Assembly: GCF_019844075.1 (NCBI RefSeq)
Contig: NZ_CP081964.1
Span: 2,046,001-2,110,000, forward strand
From: Curtobacterium sp. TC1
Lineage (GTDB): Bacteria > Actinomycetota > Actinomycetes > Actinomycetales > Microbacteriaceae
Length of the DNA: 64,000 nucleotides
Reading direction: 5' to 3'
Shown here: in pieces, positions 1 to 8,536 of the stretch
How the letters are laid out: every line of letters starts with the position of its first letter
How positions within the stretch are numbered: the first letter of the stretch is position 1
The notes under the pieces: generated by a model
The model's database searches: none
Told to the model about the DNA's origin: nothing
The model's input: the letters and a program-made list of their open reading frames with translations, nothing else
Translations under genes and position numbers: made by a program

Positions 1-1
1 G

Positions 2-2110
2 GACGACGAGAACCCCGATCACCTGGGACTCGAACGGTCCGCTCCGGCGACCTGCTTCCCGCCGGCCGTCACCCTCGCGTCGTCGTGGGACCCCGAACTC
101 GTCGAACAGGTGGGCGCAGCGCTCGGGCGCGAGGCCCGGGGCGCCGGTGTCGACATCGTCCTCGGACCGGGCCTGAACATCAAGCGCAGCCCGCTGTGCG
201 GGCGCAACTTCGAGTACATGTCGGAGGACCCACTGCTCGCCGGCGTGATGGCCGGAGCGATGGTGAACGGACTGCAGGGCGTCGGCGTCGCCGCGTGCCT
301 GAAGCACTTCGCGGCGAACAACCAGGAGACCGATCGACTCCGTGTGAGCGCCGAGATCGACGAGCGGACACTGCGCGAGATCTACCTCAGAGCGTTCCAG
401 ATCGCGGTCGTCGAGTCGACACCGTGGTCGGTGATGTCGGCGTACAACCGGATCAACGGCGTGTTCGCGTCCGAGAACCGCTGGCTGCTCACGGACGTCC
501 TCCGGCAGGAGTGGGGGTTCGACGGCGTCGTCGTGTCCGACTGGGGCGCGGTGCACGACCCGGTCGCAGCCGTCGCCGCGGGGCTGGACCTCCGCATGCC
601 CGGTCGGCCGGAGGACCCACGGGTCGCGGAGGCGCTCGCGGACGGTGCCCTGGACGGAGCCACTGTCGACGCTTCGATCCAACGCCTGCGGCTCCTGGCG
701 GACCGAACACGGAGCGACGGTCGCGACGTTCCGGCGCCCGATCTGGCCGCACACCACGAGCTGACCCGTCGCGCCGGAGCCGAGTCGGCCGTGCTCCTGA
801 CGAACGACGGCGTGCTGCCGGTGGCGCTCCGCGCGGGGTTGCGCGTCGCCGTCCTCGGGGAGCTCGCGCGTGCTCCGCGGTACCAGGGAGCCGGCAGCTC
901 ACGGGTGAACCCGACCCGCGTCGTGACCGCGGTCGAGGAGCTCACGCGTCGCGCACACGCCGCGGAAGCCCTCGTCGAGTTCGTCCCGGGCTACTCGCTC
1001 GAGCGCGGCGCGACCACCGAGGAGGACCTCGACGCGGCCGTTGCCGCGGCACAGCGGGCGGACGTCGTCCTGCTCTTCCTCGGGCTCCCGGGCGAGTACG
1101 AGGCCGAGGGGCGAGACCGCACGGACATCGACCTCCCCGCCGACCAGCTCGAGCTTCTCGAACGCCTCCGAGACGTCGACACGCCCGTCGTGGCATCCCT
1201 GTCGAACGGATCGGCCGTGACGACAGCTGGATGGCGAGGAGCAGTCAACGCGATCGTCGAGTTCTGGCTGACGGGACAAGCGAACGGCGAGACGATCGCC
1301 GACGTGCTGCTCGGCGACGCGAACCCCGGTGGCAAGTTGGCGGAGACCATCCCCGTCCGGCTGGAGGACACCCCCTCGTTCTCGGAGTTCCCTGGAGAGC
1401 ACGGGACGGTGCGCTACTCCGAGGGGGTGCACGTCGGGTACCGCTGGTACGCGACCCGCGACGTGGCGGTGGACCACGCGTTCGGGCACGGACTCTCCTA
1501 CACGGAGTTCGCCTACGAAGACCTGCGGGTGGACGTCCGGGACGAAGCGGACGACACGGCGTTCGAGGTCGTCGTCCGTCTGCGCAACGTGGGCGGACGA
1601 GCGGGGAGCGAGGTCGTGCAGGTCTACGTCACCGACGAGACCGGCGATGTGACCGTGCCCGCGCTCGAGCTGCGCGGCTGGTCGAAGGTGCGGCTCGACG
1701 TCGGTGAGACGAAGGACGTCCGTGTTCCGGTCCGGCGTGAGACGCTGCGGCACTGGCACACCGGTGTCGGCGCATGGGTGTTCGGTGGTGGGCCGCTCGT
1801 GGTGCACGTCGGGGGTTCCTCGGCAGCGCTCGCGCTGGATCGTCGGGTCCTCGTCCCGGGGACCCCGGTGGTCGTGCCGCTCACCCCGGAGTCCACCTTC
1901 GCGGAGTGGCTCGACCACCCGGAAGCCGGGCCCCGCCTGACGGCGTTGATCGACGAGCGCGGTGGGCTCGGTGGACGGATCGGCGACCTGTACGCCGACG
2001 AGGCCGGCCGCGACTCGGCAGTCGGGTTCCCGCTCGCGACCATCGTCGAGTTCCCCGGGGTCCCGCTCGTTGCCGCCGACGTCGACCGCCTCCTCCGGGA
2101 GATCGGTTGA
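2..2110 (+). CDS. Glycoside hydrolase family 3 beta-glucosidase-type enzyme (5' end outside window)
   Basis: The reading frame is open from the first bases of the window, so the N-terminus is missing; about 702 residues are visible. The N-terminal GH3 TIM-barrel is clear: GPGLNIKR, KHFAANNQE and the nucleophile motif VVVSDWGAV, whose Asp is about residue 180 of the visible part. A GH3 C-terminal alpha/beta sandwich follows, and the last ~150 residues contain a fibronectin-III-like domain (SEVVQVYV, LELRGWSKV). Family members hydrolyse terminal beta-glucosides or beta-xylosides of plant glycans or glycosylated phenolics. The visible part gives no clue to localisation. It ends 73 nt before a permease gene. 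Family is certain; substrate is unknown. Confidence 0.93.
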   Translation, partial: DDENPDHLGLERSAPATCFPPAVTLASSWDPELVEQVGAALGREARGAGVDIVLGPGLNIKRSPLCGRNFEYMSEDPLLAGVMAGAMVNGLQGVGVAACLKHFAANNQETDRLRVSAEIDERTLREIYLRAFQIAVVESTPWSVMSAYNRINGVFASENRWLLTDVLRQEWGFDGVVVSDWGAVHDPVAAVAAGLDLRMPGRPEDPRVAEALADGALDGATVDASIQRLRLLADRTRSDGRDVPAPDLAAHHELTRRAGAESAVLLTNDGVLPVALRAGLRVAVLGELARAPRYQGAGSSRVNPTRVVTAVEELTRRAHAAEALVEFVPGYSLERGATTEEDLDAAVAAAQRADVVLLFLGLPGEYEAEGRDRTDIDLPADQLELLERLRDVDTPVVASLSNGSAVTTAGWRGAVNAIVEFWLTGQANGETIADVLLGDANPGGKLAETIPVRLEDTPSFSEFPGEHGTVRYSEGVHVGYRWYATRDVAVDHAFGHGLSYTEFAYEDLRVDVRDEADDTAFEVVVRLRNVGGRAGSEVVQVYVTDETGDVTVPALELRGWSKVRLDVGETKDVRVPVRRETLRHWHTGVGAWVFGGGPLVVHVGGSSAALALDRRVLVPGTPVVVPLTPESTFAEWLDHPEAGPRLTALIDERGGLGGRIGDLYADEAGRDSAVGFPLATIVEFPGVPLVAADVDRLLREIG

Positions 2111-2183
2111 CCGGACGCGGCAGCGACCGCCCTCGGATGGCCGACGCCACGGCTTCGGCGGGGCCGCGCACGGGGACGGTACG

Positions 2184-3134
2184 GTGAACCTCGCCAACGC
2201 GGCGTCGGTCGCCACCGGGTACGGCTCGGTCGCGGTGGTGCTCGTCCTCGGCTACGCGATCCGCCGGGGGAACGTCGTGCCGGCCTCCTCCGAGGCTGTC
2301 CTCAACCGCCTGACACTCGCCGTCACCACTCCCGCGCTGTACTTCACGATCCTGGTGCGGGCAGACCCTGACACCCTGGTGTCGTCGTTCACGCTCGCTT
2401 CGCTGCTGCCCCTGGTCTGCGGCGCGCTCCTCACGACTGCTGCGCTCGCCGTCCGCGGCCGGCGGCGGTTCGCCGACGTCGCGGTGCTCGCCGGGACGAG
2501 CATCTACACAAACGTGGGCAACATCGGAGTACCGATCGCCACGGCCGTCCTCGGGTCGGCGACGTTCATCGCACCGATGATCCTCATCCAGGTCCTGGTC
2601 GTCTCACCGGCCCTGCTCATCGTCCTCGAGACGACGAGGGACCGCGGTGCCCCGTTACGATCGGTGCTCCGACGACCCTTCCGGAACCCGATCATCGTTT
2701 CAGCGGTCGTCGGGGTCGCGGTCCTCCTCGCCCGTGTGCCCGTGCCCGACCCGGTCCTGCGGCCCGTCGACCTCGTCGGGCAGGCCGCCATCCCGATCAT
2801 GTTGATCGCGTTCGGCATGTCCCTCGCCGGGCGGCGGTCGGTCGAGGAGCCGTCCGGGAGCGGACGAGCACGGGCGACGGCCGACGTCGTCGTGCCCACC
2901 GTCGTGAAGGTGCTCGTCGTGCCTGCGCTGACACTCGGCACGGGTCTCCTGTTCGGCCTCTCGGGAACCCCGCTCCTCGCTCTGGTGGTCATCGCGGCGC
3001 TCCCGACCGCGCAGAACATCTACGCCATCGCAGCGGACTTCGGGGTCGGAGCCCGCACCGTTCGACGGATCGTGCTCGTCAGCACCGGGGTTTCCTTCCC
3101 GGTTGCACTCGCAGCAGCGACGTTCCTCGGCTGA
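2184..3134 (+). CDS. AEC-family (auxin efflux carrier/malate permease-like) transporter
   Basis: The 316-residue product is almost entirely hydrophobic, with about ten predicted membrane segments in two halves. The conserved AEC elements are visible: an N-terminal LGYAIRRGNVVP, GNIGVPIATAVLG in the middle and LPTAQNIYAIA near the C-terminus. AEC proteins move organic acids, amino-acid-like anions or related small molecules. The GTG at 2184 fits the family N-terminus; reading further upstream would run into the glycosidase gene in another frame. It lies 73 nt after the GH3 gene, so co-transcription is possible but the two functions need not be linked. A strong terminator follows. Confidence 0.85.
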   Translation: MNLANAASVATGYGSVAVVLVLGYAIRRGNVVPASSEAVLNRLTLAVTTPALYFTILVRADPDTLVSSFTLASLLPLVCGALLTTAALAVRGRRRFADVAVLAGTSIYTNVGNIGVPIATAVLGSATFIAPMILIQVLVVSPALLIVLETTRDRGAPLRSVLRRPFRNPIIVSAVVGVAVLLARVPVPDPVLRPVDLVGQAAIPIMLIAFGMSLAGRRSVEEPSGSGRARATADVVVPTVVKVLVVPALTLGTGLLFGLSGTPLLALVVIAALPTAQNIYAIAADFGVGARTVRRIVLVSTGVSFPVALAAATFLG

Positions 3135-3248
3135 CCGGGGCCCTGAGCCGGAGCGACGTCTTCGGTCCCGTCGGCTTCGCGGCACGTCGCGCTCCGACCG
3201 CGCATTCACCGGACGTGGAGCCGTCGTGGCCTCGGCCTGCACGAAGTG

Positions 3249-3280
3249 AGACCCCTGCCCGATCGAACGGGCAGGGGTCT
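3249..3280. terminator. Strong hairpin terminator between convergent genes
   Basis: Perfect 13-bp inverted repeat (3249-3261 and 3268-3280) with a 6-nt loop ATCGAA, placed between the converging AEC permease and isochorismatase-fold genes. There is no clear T-tract, which is usual in high-GC actinobacteria. It can serve either strand. Confidence 0.8.
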
Positions 3281-3327
3281 CCTGTGCGGGGAGCGGCTCG
3301 CACTCACCGGGGCCATCGCGTCAGGGA

Positions 3328-3915
3328 TCAGACGGCGAGGTCCGCGACGACCTCGTCGGTGGTCGTCACCGTCGCGATGTTCTGCAGCGCGAAGTTCAGT
3401 GCTGCGTGCTGCCAGTCCTCGCTCAGGCTGGAGGTCGCGTCGGAGACGATGGTCACGGCGTAGCCGTGATCCGCAGCGTCACGCACACTGTGCTCGACGG
3501 CCATGTTCGTCCACGCGCCGACGACGACGACGTGGTCGACGCCGAGGTTGCGGAGCATGAAGTCGATACCCGTGCCGTTGAAGACGCTCATCCGGTTGCG
3601 GTCGAGAACGATGTCTCCGTCGACCGGGGTCAACTCGTCGACGATCTGCGCGCCCCAGCTTCCGAGCTTGAAGGACTCCGGGCCCAGCATGCGGAAGATC
3701 GGCGCGTTCGACCCGCCGAGTTCGCCGGGGTACACGACGATCCGGTTGTGGAAGACCGTCGATCCGGAGGTCCGGGCGGCCTCAGTGATGCGACGGACGT
3801 TCTCGATGACGTTCTGCGACGCCGCGTGTGCAGCTGCGCCGGTCTCGGCGAAGGCGCCTTCTGCGTGGACGGTGTCGTTCTGCATGTCGACGACGAGGAC
3901 TGCTGTGGTGGTCAC
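3328..3915 (-). CDS. Isochorismatase-fold hydrolase lacking the nucleophilic cysteine
   Basis: A 195-residue protein of normal length for the isochorismatase-like family. The catalytic Asp is D10 in VVDMQND. The basic residue expected near 105-108 is Arg rather than Lys (LDRNRMSVF). Where cysteine hydrolases of this fold carry Cys (TDVCVE-like) the sequence reads TNMAVE, with Ala at 139. It may therefore use the Cys-independent chemistry of true isochorismatases (EntB/PhzD type) or have another role. GTG start preceded by GGAG. It is transcribed divergently from the AsnC regulator and the deaminase/monooxygenase operon, which suggests a shared pathway: RutB, from the same fold, works with a flavin monooxygenase in uracil catabolism. 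The pathway link is inference. Confidence 0.85.
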   Translation of the reverse strand: MTTTAVLVVDMQNDTVHAEGAFAETGAAAHAASQNVIENVRRITEAARTSGSTVFHNRIVVYPGELGGSNAPIFRMLGPESFKLGSWGAQIVDELTPVDGDIVLDRNRMSVFNGTGIDFMLRNLGVDHVVVVGAWTNMAVEHSVRDAADHGYAVTIVSDATSSLSEDWQHAALNFALQNIATVTTTDEVVADLAV

Positions 3916-4079
3916 GGTGCTCCGATCAGTTCGAGTTCCAGGAAAGTCTATTCCATGTAATCAAAAGGTCCACCGCAGTCCGGCACCCTGCCGAGTCGCT
4001 CGACGATTCCCCGTCCTCCGTCGTGTTGAATCGACGAGGGGTCATGCCGCACCAGGCGCGGCGACGGAGAGGAGAAGCG

Positions 4080-4991
4080 GTGGATCGGGGCGAGGACCCG
4101 CTCATCGGACTCGTTGTGGACCACCCGCGGATCACGAGTCGGCGGATCGCGGAGGAACTGGGCGTCGCCGAGTCGACCGCGCGGACGCGGCTCGGTCGAC
4201 TGATCGCGAGCGGGCGGCTGCGACCGACCGTGCTCGTTCACCCCGATGTGGCCGGCCGACCTGCGCTCGCGTCGCTCCGCATCCAACTCGAGGACAGCTG
4301 CTCACCGGAATCCTTCCTCGACGCGGGGGTGCTCGCGACCGCACCGTGGTCGGCACGCGAAGCGGACAGTGGCGCTCTGCGCGTCCAGGTCGCCGCGCCG
4401 GACCTCGATGCTCTGACCGTCGTCGTCGATGCGGTACGGTCCCAGCCCGGCGCGCTGGGGATCGCCACGTCGGTGCTCTGGCGGGTCCACGTCGGAGCCC
4501 GGTGGGAGGCCGACCGTCCCGACGACGCCATCTGGGCATCACGACCCCGCCGTGCCGTCGACGTCGTCGACGCAGCGCTGATCGCGCTGCTGCGGGACGA
4601 TGGTCGAGCGAGCTTCACGAACCTCGGCGCGGCGGTGGGCCTGACCGTCACCGCGACCCGGCGGCGCGTACTCCGCTTGGTCGAGGACGGTCTCATCCGG
4701 TTCGCGACGCTGCTCGACCACCCCGGAGCGCTCCGGTCGGAGGCATCGGTCGACCTGGATGTCCGTCCGGACCGGCTTGCCGCGGTCACCCAGCGTCTCC
4801 TGCGGCAGGACGCCGTGCGGTACGTCGTCGAACAGACGGGCCCGTGGCCGCTCGCCTGCTTCGTCGTGGCGCCCGACACCGCCGAGTTGGCTCGCGCGGT
4901 GGCCTCGATCACGGTGGACGTGGACGTGCGGGACGCGCGGACGACCCCGCTCCTCACGGTTCGCGACCGGATGACGTGGGTCGAGGCCTGA
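4080..4991 (+). CDS. Lrp/AsnC-family transcriptional regulator with two HTH units
   Basis: The 303-residue protein has two winged-helix AsnC-type DNA-binding segments, one near residues 8-60 (RITSRRIAEELGVAESTART) and one near 165-215 (SFTNLGAAVGLTVTATRRR). Each is followed by an Lrp-type ligand-sensing segment. It therefore looks like a fused tandem Lrp dimer, a layout known in actinobacteria. The GTG at 4080 has a strong SD (GGAGAGGAG); ATG 4044 in the same frame is an alternative. It sits 71 nt upstream of the deaminase/monooxygenase operon on the same strand and divergent from the isochorismatase-fold gene, so it is the likely local regulator, probably sensing the pathway substrate or product. 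Confidence 0.85.
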   Translation: MDRGEDPLIGLVVDHPRITSRRIAEELGVAESTARTRLGRLIASGRLRPTVLVHPDVAGRPALASLRIQLEDSCSPESFLDAGVLATAPWSAREADSGALRVQVAAPDLDALTVVVDAVRSQPGALGIATSVLWRVHVGARWEADRPDDAIWASRPRRAVDVVDAALIALLRDDGRASFTNLGAAVGLTVTATRRRVLRLVEDGLIRFATLLDHPGALRSEASVDLDVRPDRLAAVTQRLLRQDAVRYVVEQTGPWPLACFVVAPDTAELARAVASITVDVDVRDARTTPLLTVRDRMTWVEA

Positions 4992-5002
4992 TCCACCGCT
5001 TC

Positions 5003-5018
5003 GTAACATGCCGGAAAC
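5003..5018 (+). promoter_or_regulatory. Candidate GlnR-type nitrogen-control half box
   Basis: GTAAC-N6-GAAAC matches the a1-b1 half of the actinobacterial GlnR consensus (gTnAC-n6-GaAAC). It lies 45 nt upstream of the first deaminase start. A second half at the canonical spacing is not clear. It would place the downstream operon under nitrogen control. Confidence 0.4.
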
Positions 5019-5062
5019 AGCACCGCCCTTCCAACGTCACGTGGGTCGTGTTTTCTGGCACG

Positions 5063-6070
5063 ATGAACCGTTCTGATACAAGAACCGTTGACCGCAAGGA
5101 CCTCAGGCGGCTCCCGAAAGCGCACCTGCACGTCCATCTGGAGGCGGTGCCCCGAGCAACGACCGCGCGGGATCTGCTCGCAGCAGCGGGCCTGCCGGAC
5201 CTCGAGTTGCCGTACCGCGGCGGTTTCGCTGGATTCGCGGCGGCCTACACGGCGCTCGCGGCTGTCCTTGCCGATCCGGCGGCGATGCGGCGCGTGATCG
5301 GCGAGGCGGCCGAGGACGCCTTCGACGAGGGCGTCGTCGCGCTGGAACTCGCCGTGAGTCCGCAGTTCGCCGTCGACGCCGGCCACACGGTCGAGGAGGT
5401 GTTGGCCGTCATGACCGAAGCCGCGCTCGACTCCTCGCGCTACACCGGGGTGTCGGTCAGGCTCATGGTCACGGTGGACCGGACACGATCCCCAGAGGAG
5501 GCCGAGTGCTTGGTACGCGCCGCCGTCGCGCACGCCGGCAGGGGAGTGGTGTCACTCGGGCTCGCCAACGACGAGGTCGGCCACCCGGCGACGCCGTTCG
5601 CCCGGGCCTTCGCGCTCGGCCGGGCCGCCGGGCTCCGCGTGGCGCCGCACGCGGGCGAGCTGGTGGGGCCGGACGCCGTCCGGGAAGCGATCGACGTCCT
5701 GGGCGCCGATCGCGTCCAGCACGGTGTCCGGGCCGTCGAGGACCCGGTGCTCGTCGAACGGCTCGCGCGGGAGGGTGTGCAGCTCGACGTGTGTCCGACC
5801 TCGAACGTCGCGCTCGGCGTCGTGTCGACCCTCAGCGTCCATCCGCTCCGCGCGTTGCTCAGCGCCGGGGTCCCCTGTTCCATCAACGCGGACGACCCAC
5901 TCCTGTTCGGCACCACCGTCCTCGGCGAGTACGAACTGGCACGGCGCGATCTCGGCCTGTCTGACGATGAGCTCGCCACGTGTGCTCGCACCTCGATCCG
6001 AGCGGCGAGCATGCCCGACGCGCTCCGGGGTGCGGCTCTCGATGCCATCGACACCTGGGTGCGTGCCTGA
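5063..6070 (+). CDS. Adenosine-deaminase-family amidohydrolase, complete active site
   Basis: A 335-residue zinc-dependent deaminase of the adenosine/AMP deaminase family. All landmark residues are present: HVH metal ligands (H23, H25), HAGE with H196 and catalytic E199, H220 in VQHG, CPTSN at 244-248, and DDP at D277-D278. Such enzymes hydrolytically remove an exocyclic amine from purines or related rings. No good SD precedes ATG 5063, so the mRNA may be leaderless or the start may differ slightly. It is the first gene of a seven-gene operon, and its stop overlaps the flavin reductase start by one base (TGATG). The substrate may be an adenine-like ring but cannot be read from the sequence. 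Confidence 0.88.
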   Translation: MNRSDTRTVDRKDLRRLPKAHLHVHLEAVPRATTARDLLAAAGLPDLELPYRGGFAGFAAAYTALAAVLADPAAMRRVIGEAAEDAFDEGVVALELAVSPQFAVDAGHTVEEVLAVMTEAALDSSRYTGVSVRLMVTVDRTRSPEEAECLVRAAVAHAGRGVVSLGLANDEVGHPATPFARAFALGRAAGLRVAPHAGELVGPDAVREAIDVLGADRVQHGVRAVEDPVLVERLAREGVQLDVCPTSNVALGVVSTLSVHPLRALLSAGVPCSINADDPLLFGTTVLGEYELARRDLGLSDDELATCARTSIRAASMPDALRGAALDAIDTWVRA

Positions 6071-6579
6071 TGGAGTCGACGCCACCAGCTGCCGCGGACC
6101 TCGGCGTGCGCGACGCGTTCGCCGCGTACCCGACCGGTCTGGTCGCACTGGCGGCGGAGCAGGGCGGAGAAGTCGAGGTGATGATCGCATCGTCGTTCTC
6201 GGTGGGTGTGTCCCAGGAGCCTCCGCTCGCATCAGTGGCGCTGCAGCGAACGTCCAGGACGTGGCCCGTGCTGGGGCGCGCAGCACGGATCGGTGTGTCG
6301 GTGCTGTCCACGGGGCAGGGCGCGCTGACCCGGCAGATCGCGTCACGTGACCGTGACGGCCGGCTCGTCGGCGTCGATCTCGATCGGCTGCCCGGCGGCG
6401 CGGTCGTCCTGGCCGGCTGTGCCGCGTGGTACGAGACCGAGGTGCACGAGGTGCACGCGGTCGGCGACCACGACCTCGTGCTGCTGCGTGTCCTGGGGTT
6501 CGGCGTCGACCACGGGACGGAGCCCCTCGTCTGGCGTCTCCGGCGCCGATGGCACGCAGCAGCGGATTTACACGCCTGA
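6070..6579 (+). CDS. Flavin reductase (FMN reductase domain)
   Basis: A 169-residue protein of the flavin-reductase-like (NtaB/HpaC) family. Typical segments are FAAYPTGLVALAA at the N-terminus, IASSFSVGVSQEPPLASVAL (flavin-binding region, about 40-60) and a C-terminal VGDHDLVLLRV. It would use NAD(P)H to make free FMNH2 for a partner monooxygenase; the LLM monooxygenase at the end of the same operon is the obvious client. ATG overlaps the preceding stop by one base, showing translational coupling. Confidence 0.85.
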   Translation: MESTPPAAADLGVRDAFAAYPTGLVALAAEQGGEVEVMIASSFSVGVSQEPPLASVALQRTSRTWPVLGRAARIGVSVLSTGQGALTRQIASRDRDGRLVGVDLDRLPGGAVVLAGCAAWYETEVHEVHAVGDHDLVLLRVLGFGVDHGTEPLVWRLRRRWHAAADLHA

Positions 6580-6626
6580 AACGCAAGCGGCATCCAGAGG
6601 GAACACACATCGCTTTTACTGTCGAA

Positions 6627-7673
6627 ATGACCCCCAGATTGACCAAAACAGCAAGTCGTCGCCCCAGACGCATCCTCGGAGTCGTCACGATGGTGGCTGT
6701 GTCCGCCGTCGTCGTCGCCGGGTGCGCTTCCAAGCCCTCCGCATCTACGGACGGCGGCCTCACGAAGATCGACTTCGCCCTGAGCTTCCTGCCGGACCCG
6801 GACCTGAACGGACTGGCGTACGCGCAGCAGCACGGCCTGTTCCGCAAGGCAGGACTCGAGGTCGACCTCCTGCCCTGGGGCTCGACGGCTCCGGAGGCAC
6901 TGGTGTCGTCGGGGCAGGCACAGCTCGGGTTCGCCACCGACGTGCGGACGGCGCTGCTCGCCGACGCAGCCGGTTCGGACCTCGTGTCCCTCGGAGCGGT
7001 CTACCAGCACTCGCCCTACGTGCTCACGACCCTCGCCTCGGCCGGGTACTCATCGCCGAAGGAGCTCGCCGGCAAGGTGTACGGCGGCTTCGGTTCGCCG
7101 ATGGAGGTCGCCGTCGTGAACGAGATGATCGAGCACGACGGCGGCACGAAGGACGCGGACGCCGTCACACTGAGCACCGCCGCTTTCGACGCGCTCAAGT
7201 CGGAGCGGGTCGACACCGTGCTGTCGTTCCCGAACGAGATCGCCGAGTTCGGGTTGCAGGGCCCGAAGGTGACGACGTGGAATCCGATCGACTACGGGGT
7301 GCCCGACGGCTACGCGACGGTCGTCATCTCCAGCAACTCGTACCTGAAGGCGCATCCGGACGTCGCGAAGAAGTTCATGCACGCGTTCCAGGCGGGCTAC
7401 GAGGCCGCTCTGGACGACCCGGATGCCGCCGACGACGCCCTCATGAAGACCTGGCCCAAGGACCTCGACCGGAAGGTGGTCGACGTGGTGAGCAGGGAGC
7501 AGACGGAGGATCTCTACCGCAGCGAGGACGGCGTCGTGAACTCCCAGAGCGTCGACCGCTGGCAGGAGAACGCCGATTGGCTGATCGAGCAGGGCCTGCT
7601 CAAGGACAGCACCGGGAAGGTGCTCAAGGCGTACGACGTCTCCGACCTCGTCACGAACGAGTACCTGCGATGA
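6627..7673 (+). CDS. ABC transporter substrate-binding lipoprotein, NMT1/SsuA-like
   Basis: A 348-residue periplasmic-binding-fold lipoprotein. A basic N-region and hydrophobic segment end in the lipobox VVAGC, so the mature protein is anchored by Cys near residue 32. The body matches NMT1/THI5/SsuA-type proteins (GLAYAQQHGLFRKAGLEVDL; GQAQLGFATD), which bind small aromatic, sulfonate or pyrimidine-like solutes. The 47-nt gap before it is the largest in the operon; a GAGGGAA motif lies about 20 nt upstream of the ATG, further than usual, so the start is slightly uncertain. Its stop overlaps the permease start by 4 nt. It supplies solute recognition for the importer. Confidence 0.87.
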   Translation: MTPRLTKTASRRPRRILGVVTMVAVSAVVVAGCASKPSASTDGGLTKIDFALSFLPDPDLNGLAYAQQHGLFRKAGLEVDLLPWGSTAPEALVSSGQAQLGFATDVRTALLADAAGSDLVSLGAVYQHSPYVLTTLASAGYSSPKELAGKVYGGFGSPMEVAVVNEMIEHDGGTKDADAVTLSTAAFDALKSERVDTVLSFPNEIAEFGLQGPKVTTWNPIDYGVPDGYATVVISSNSYLKAHPDVAKKFMHAFQAGYEAALDDPDAADDALMKTWPKDLDRKVVDVVSREQTEDLYRSEDGVVNSQSVDRWQENADWLIEQGLLKDSTGKVLKAYDVSDLVTNEYLR

Positions 7674-8536
7674 CCGACACTGCGCTGGTCGGCCAGACCA
7701 CTGCACCCGATCGCGAAGTCCGGGTCATCTCCGGTACTGGCGCTGCGCGGCTTCGCGCCGCGTCGTCCCGCTCTCGCGCCGTGAACGTCGTCGCTCCGAC
7801 GGCGACGCTCGTCGGCTTGCTCGTGATCTGGCAGATCGTGACCACCGTCGGGGACGTCGACCCGACGGTCCTCCCGTCCCCGGTGCGCGTCGTCACGAGC
7901 GGCTGGGGAGAGCGTGCCGCACTCGCTGCGGCGACGGTGCCCACCCTCACCATCAGTGTCCTGGGACTGCTCGCCGCGTGTCTGGTCGCGGTCGTCGCCG
8001 CATCGGCCCTGACCTTCGTCGCACCGCTCCGGCAGACGCTCCTGCCACTGCTCATCGCCGCGCAGTCCGTACCGATCGTCGTGCTCGCACCGCTGTTCGT
8101 GATCTGGTTCGGCTTCGACTCGGGCCCGAAGATCCTGCTCGTCGCGATCGTGAGCATGCTCCCGATGACGATCTCGACCTTGCAAGGGCTGATCGGAGCC
8201 GACCCCAAGGCGGTCACCCTGATGCGGTCGATGGGTGCGTCGACGTGGCAGGTGTTCGTCCGGCTCCGTGTCCCGAGCGCCCTCGGCCACTTCGTCACCG
8301 GGCTCCGGATCGTCTCGAGCTTCGTCGTCGTGTCGGCGATCTTCAGTGAGTACGTGGGTGCCCGGGACGGTCTGGGCATCTACATGCAGCTGCAGAAGAA
8401 CCTCTTCCGGACCGACCTGGTCTTCGCGGCCGTGGTGATCAGCATCGTCATCGGACTCGCGCTCTTCGCGCTCTCCTACGTCGTCGAGGCGCTCGTCATG
8501 CCGTGGGAACGGCGCAGGAAGGCGGTGCAGCGATGA
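7670..8536 (+). CDS. ABC transporter permease, SsuC/TauC-like
   Basis: A 288-residue inner-membrane subunit with about six membrane helices starting near residue 40. The EAA-type coupling loop is visible around LIGADPKAVTLMRSMGAS, which docks on the ATPase. Order and overlaps (ATGA with the binding protein, ATG/TGA with the ATPase) show one transporter unit. It belongs to the BPD_transp_1 family of nitrate/sulfonate/taurine-type importers. Confidence 0.88.
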   Translation: MTDTALVGQTTAPDREVRVISGTGAARLRAASSRSRAVNVVAPTATLVGLLVIWQIVTTVGDVDPTVLPSPVRVVTSGWGERAALAAATVPTLTISVLGLLAACLVAVVAASALTFVAPLRQTLLPLLIAAQSVPIVVLAPLFVIWFGFDSGPKILLVAIVSMLPMTISTLQGLIGADPKAVTLMRSMGASTWQVFVRLRVPSALGHFVTGLRIVSSFVVVSAIFSEYVGARDGLGIYMQLQKNLFRTDLVFAAVVISIVIGLALFALSYVVEALVMPWERRRKAVQR

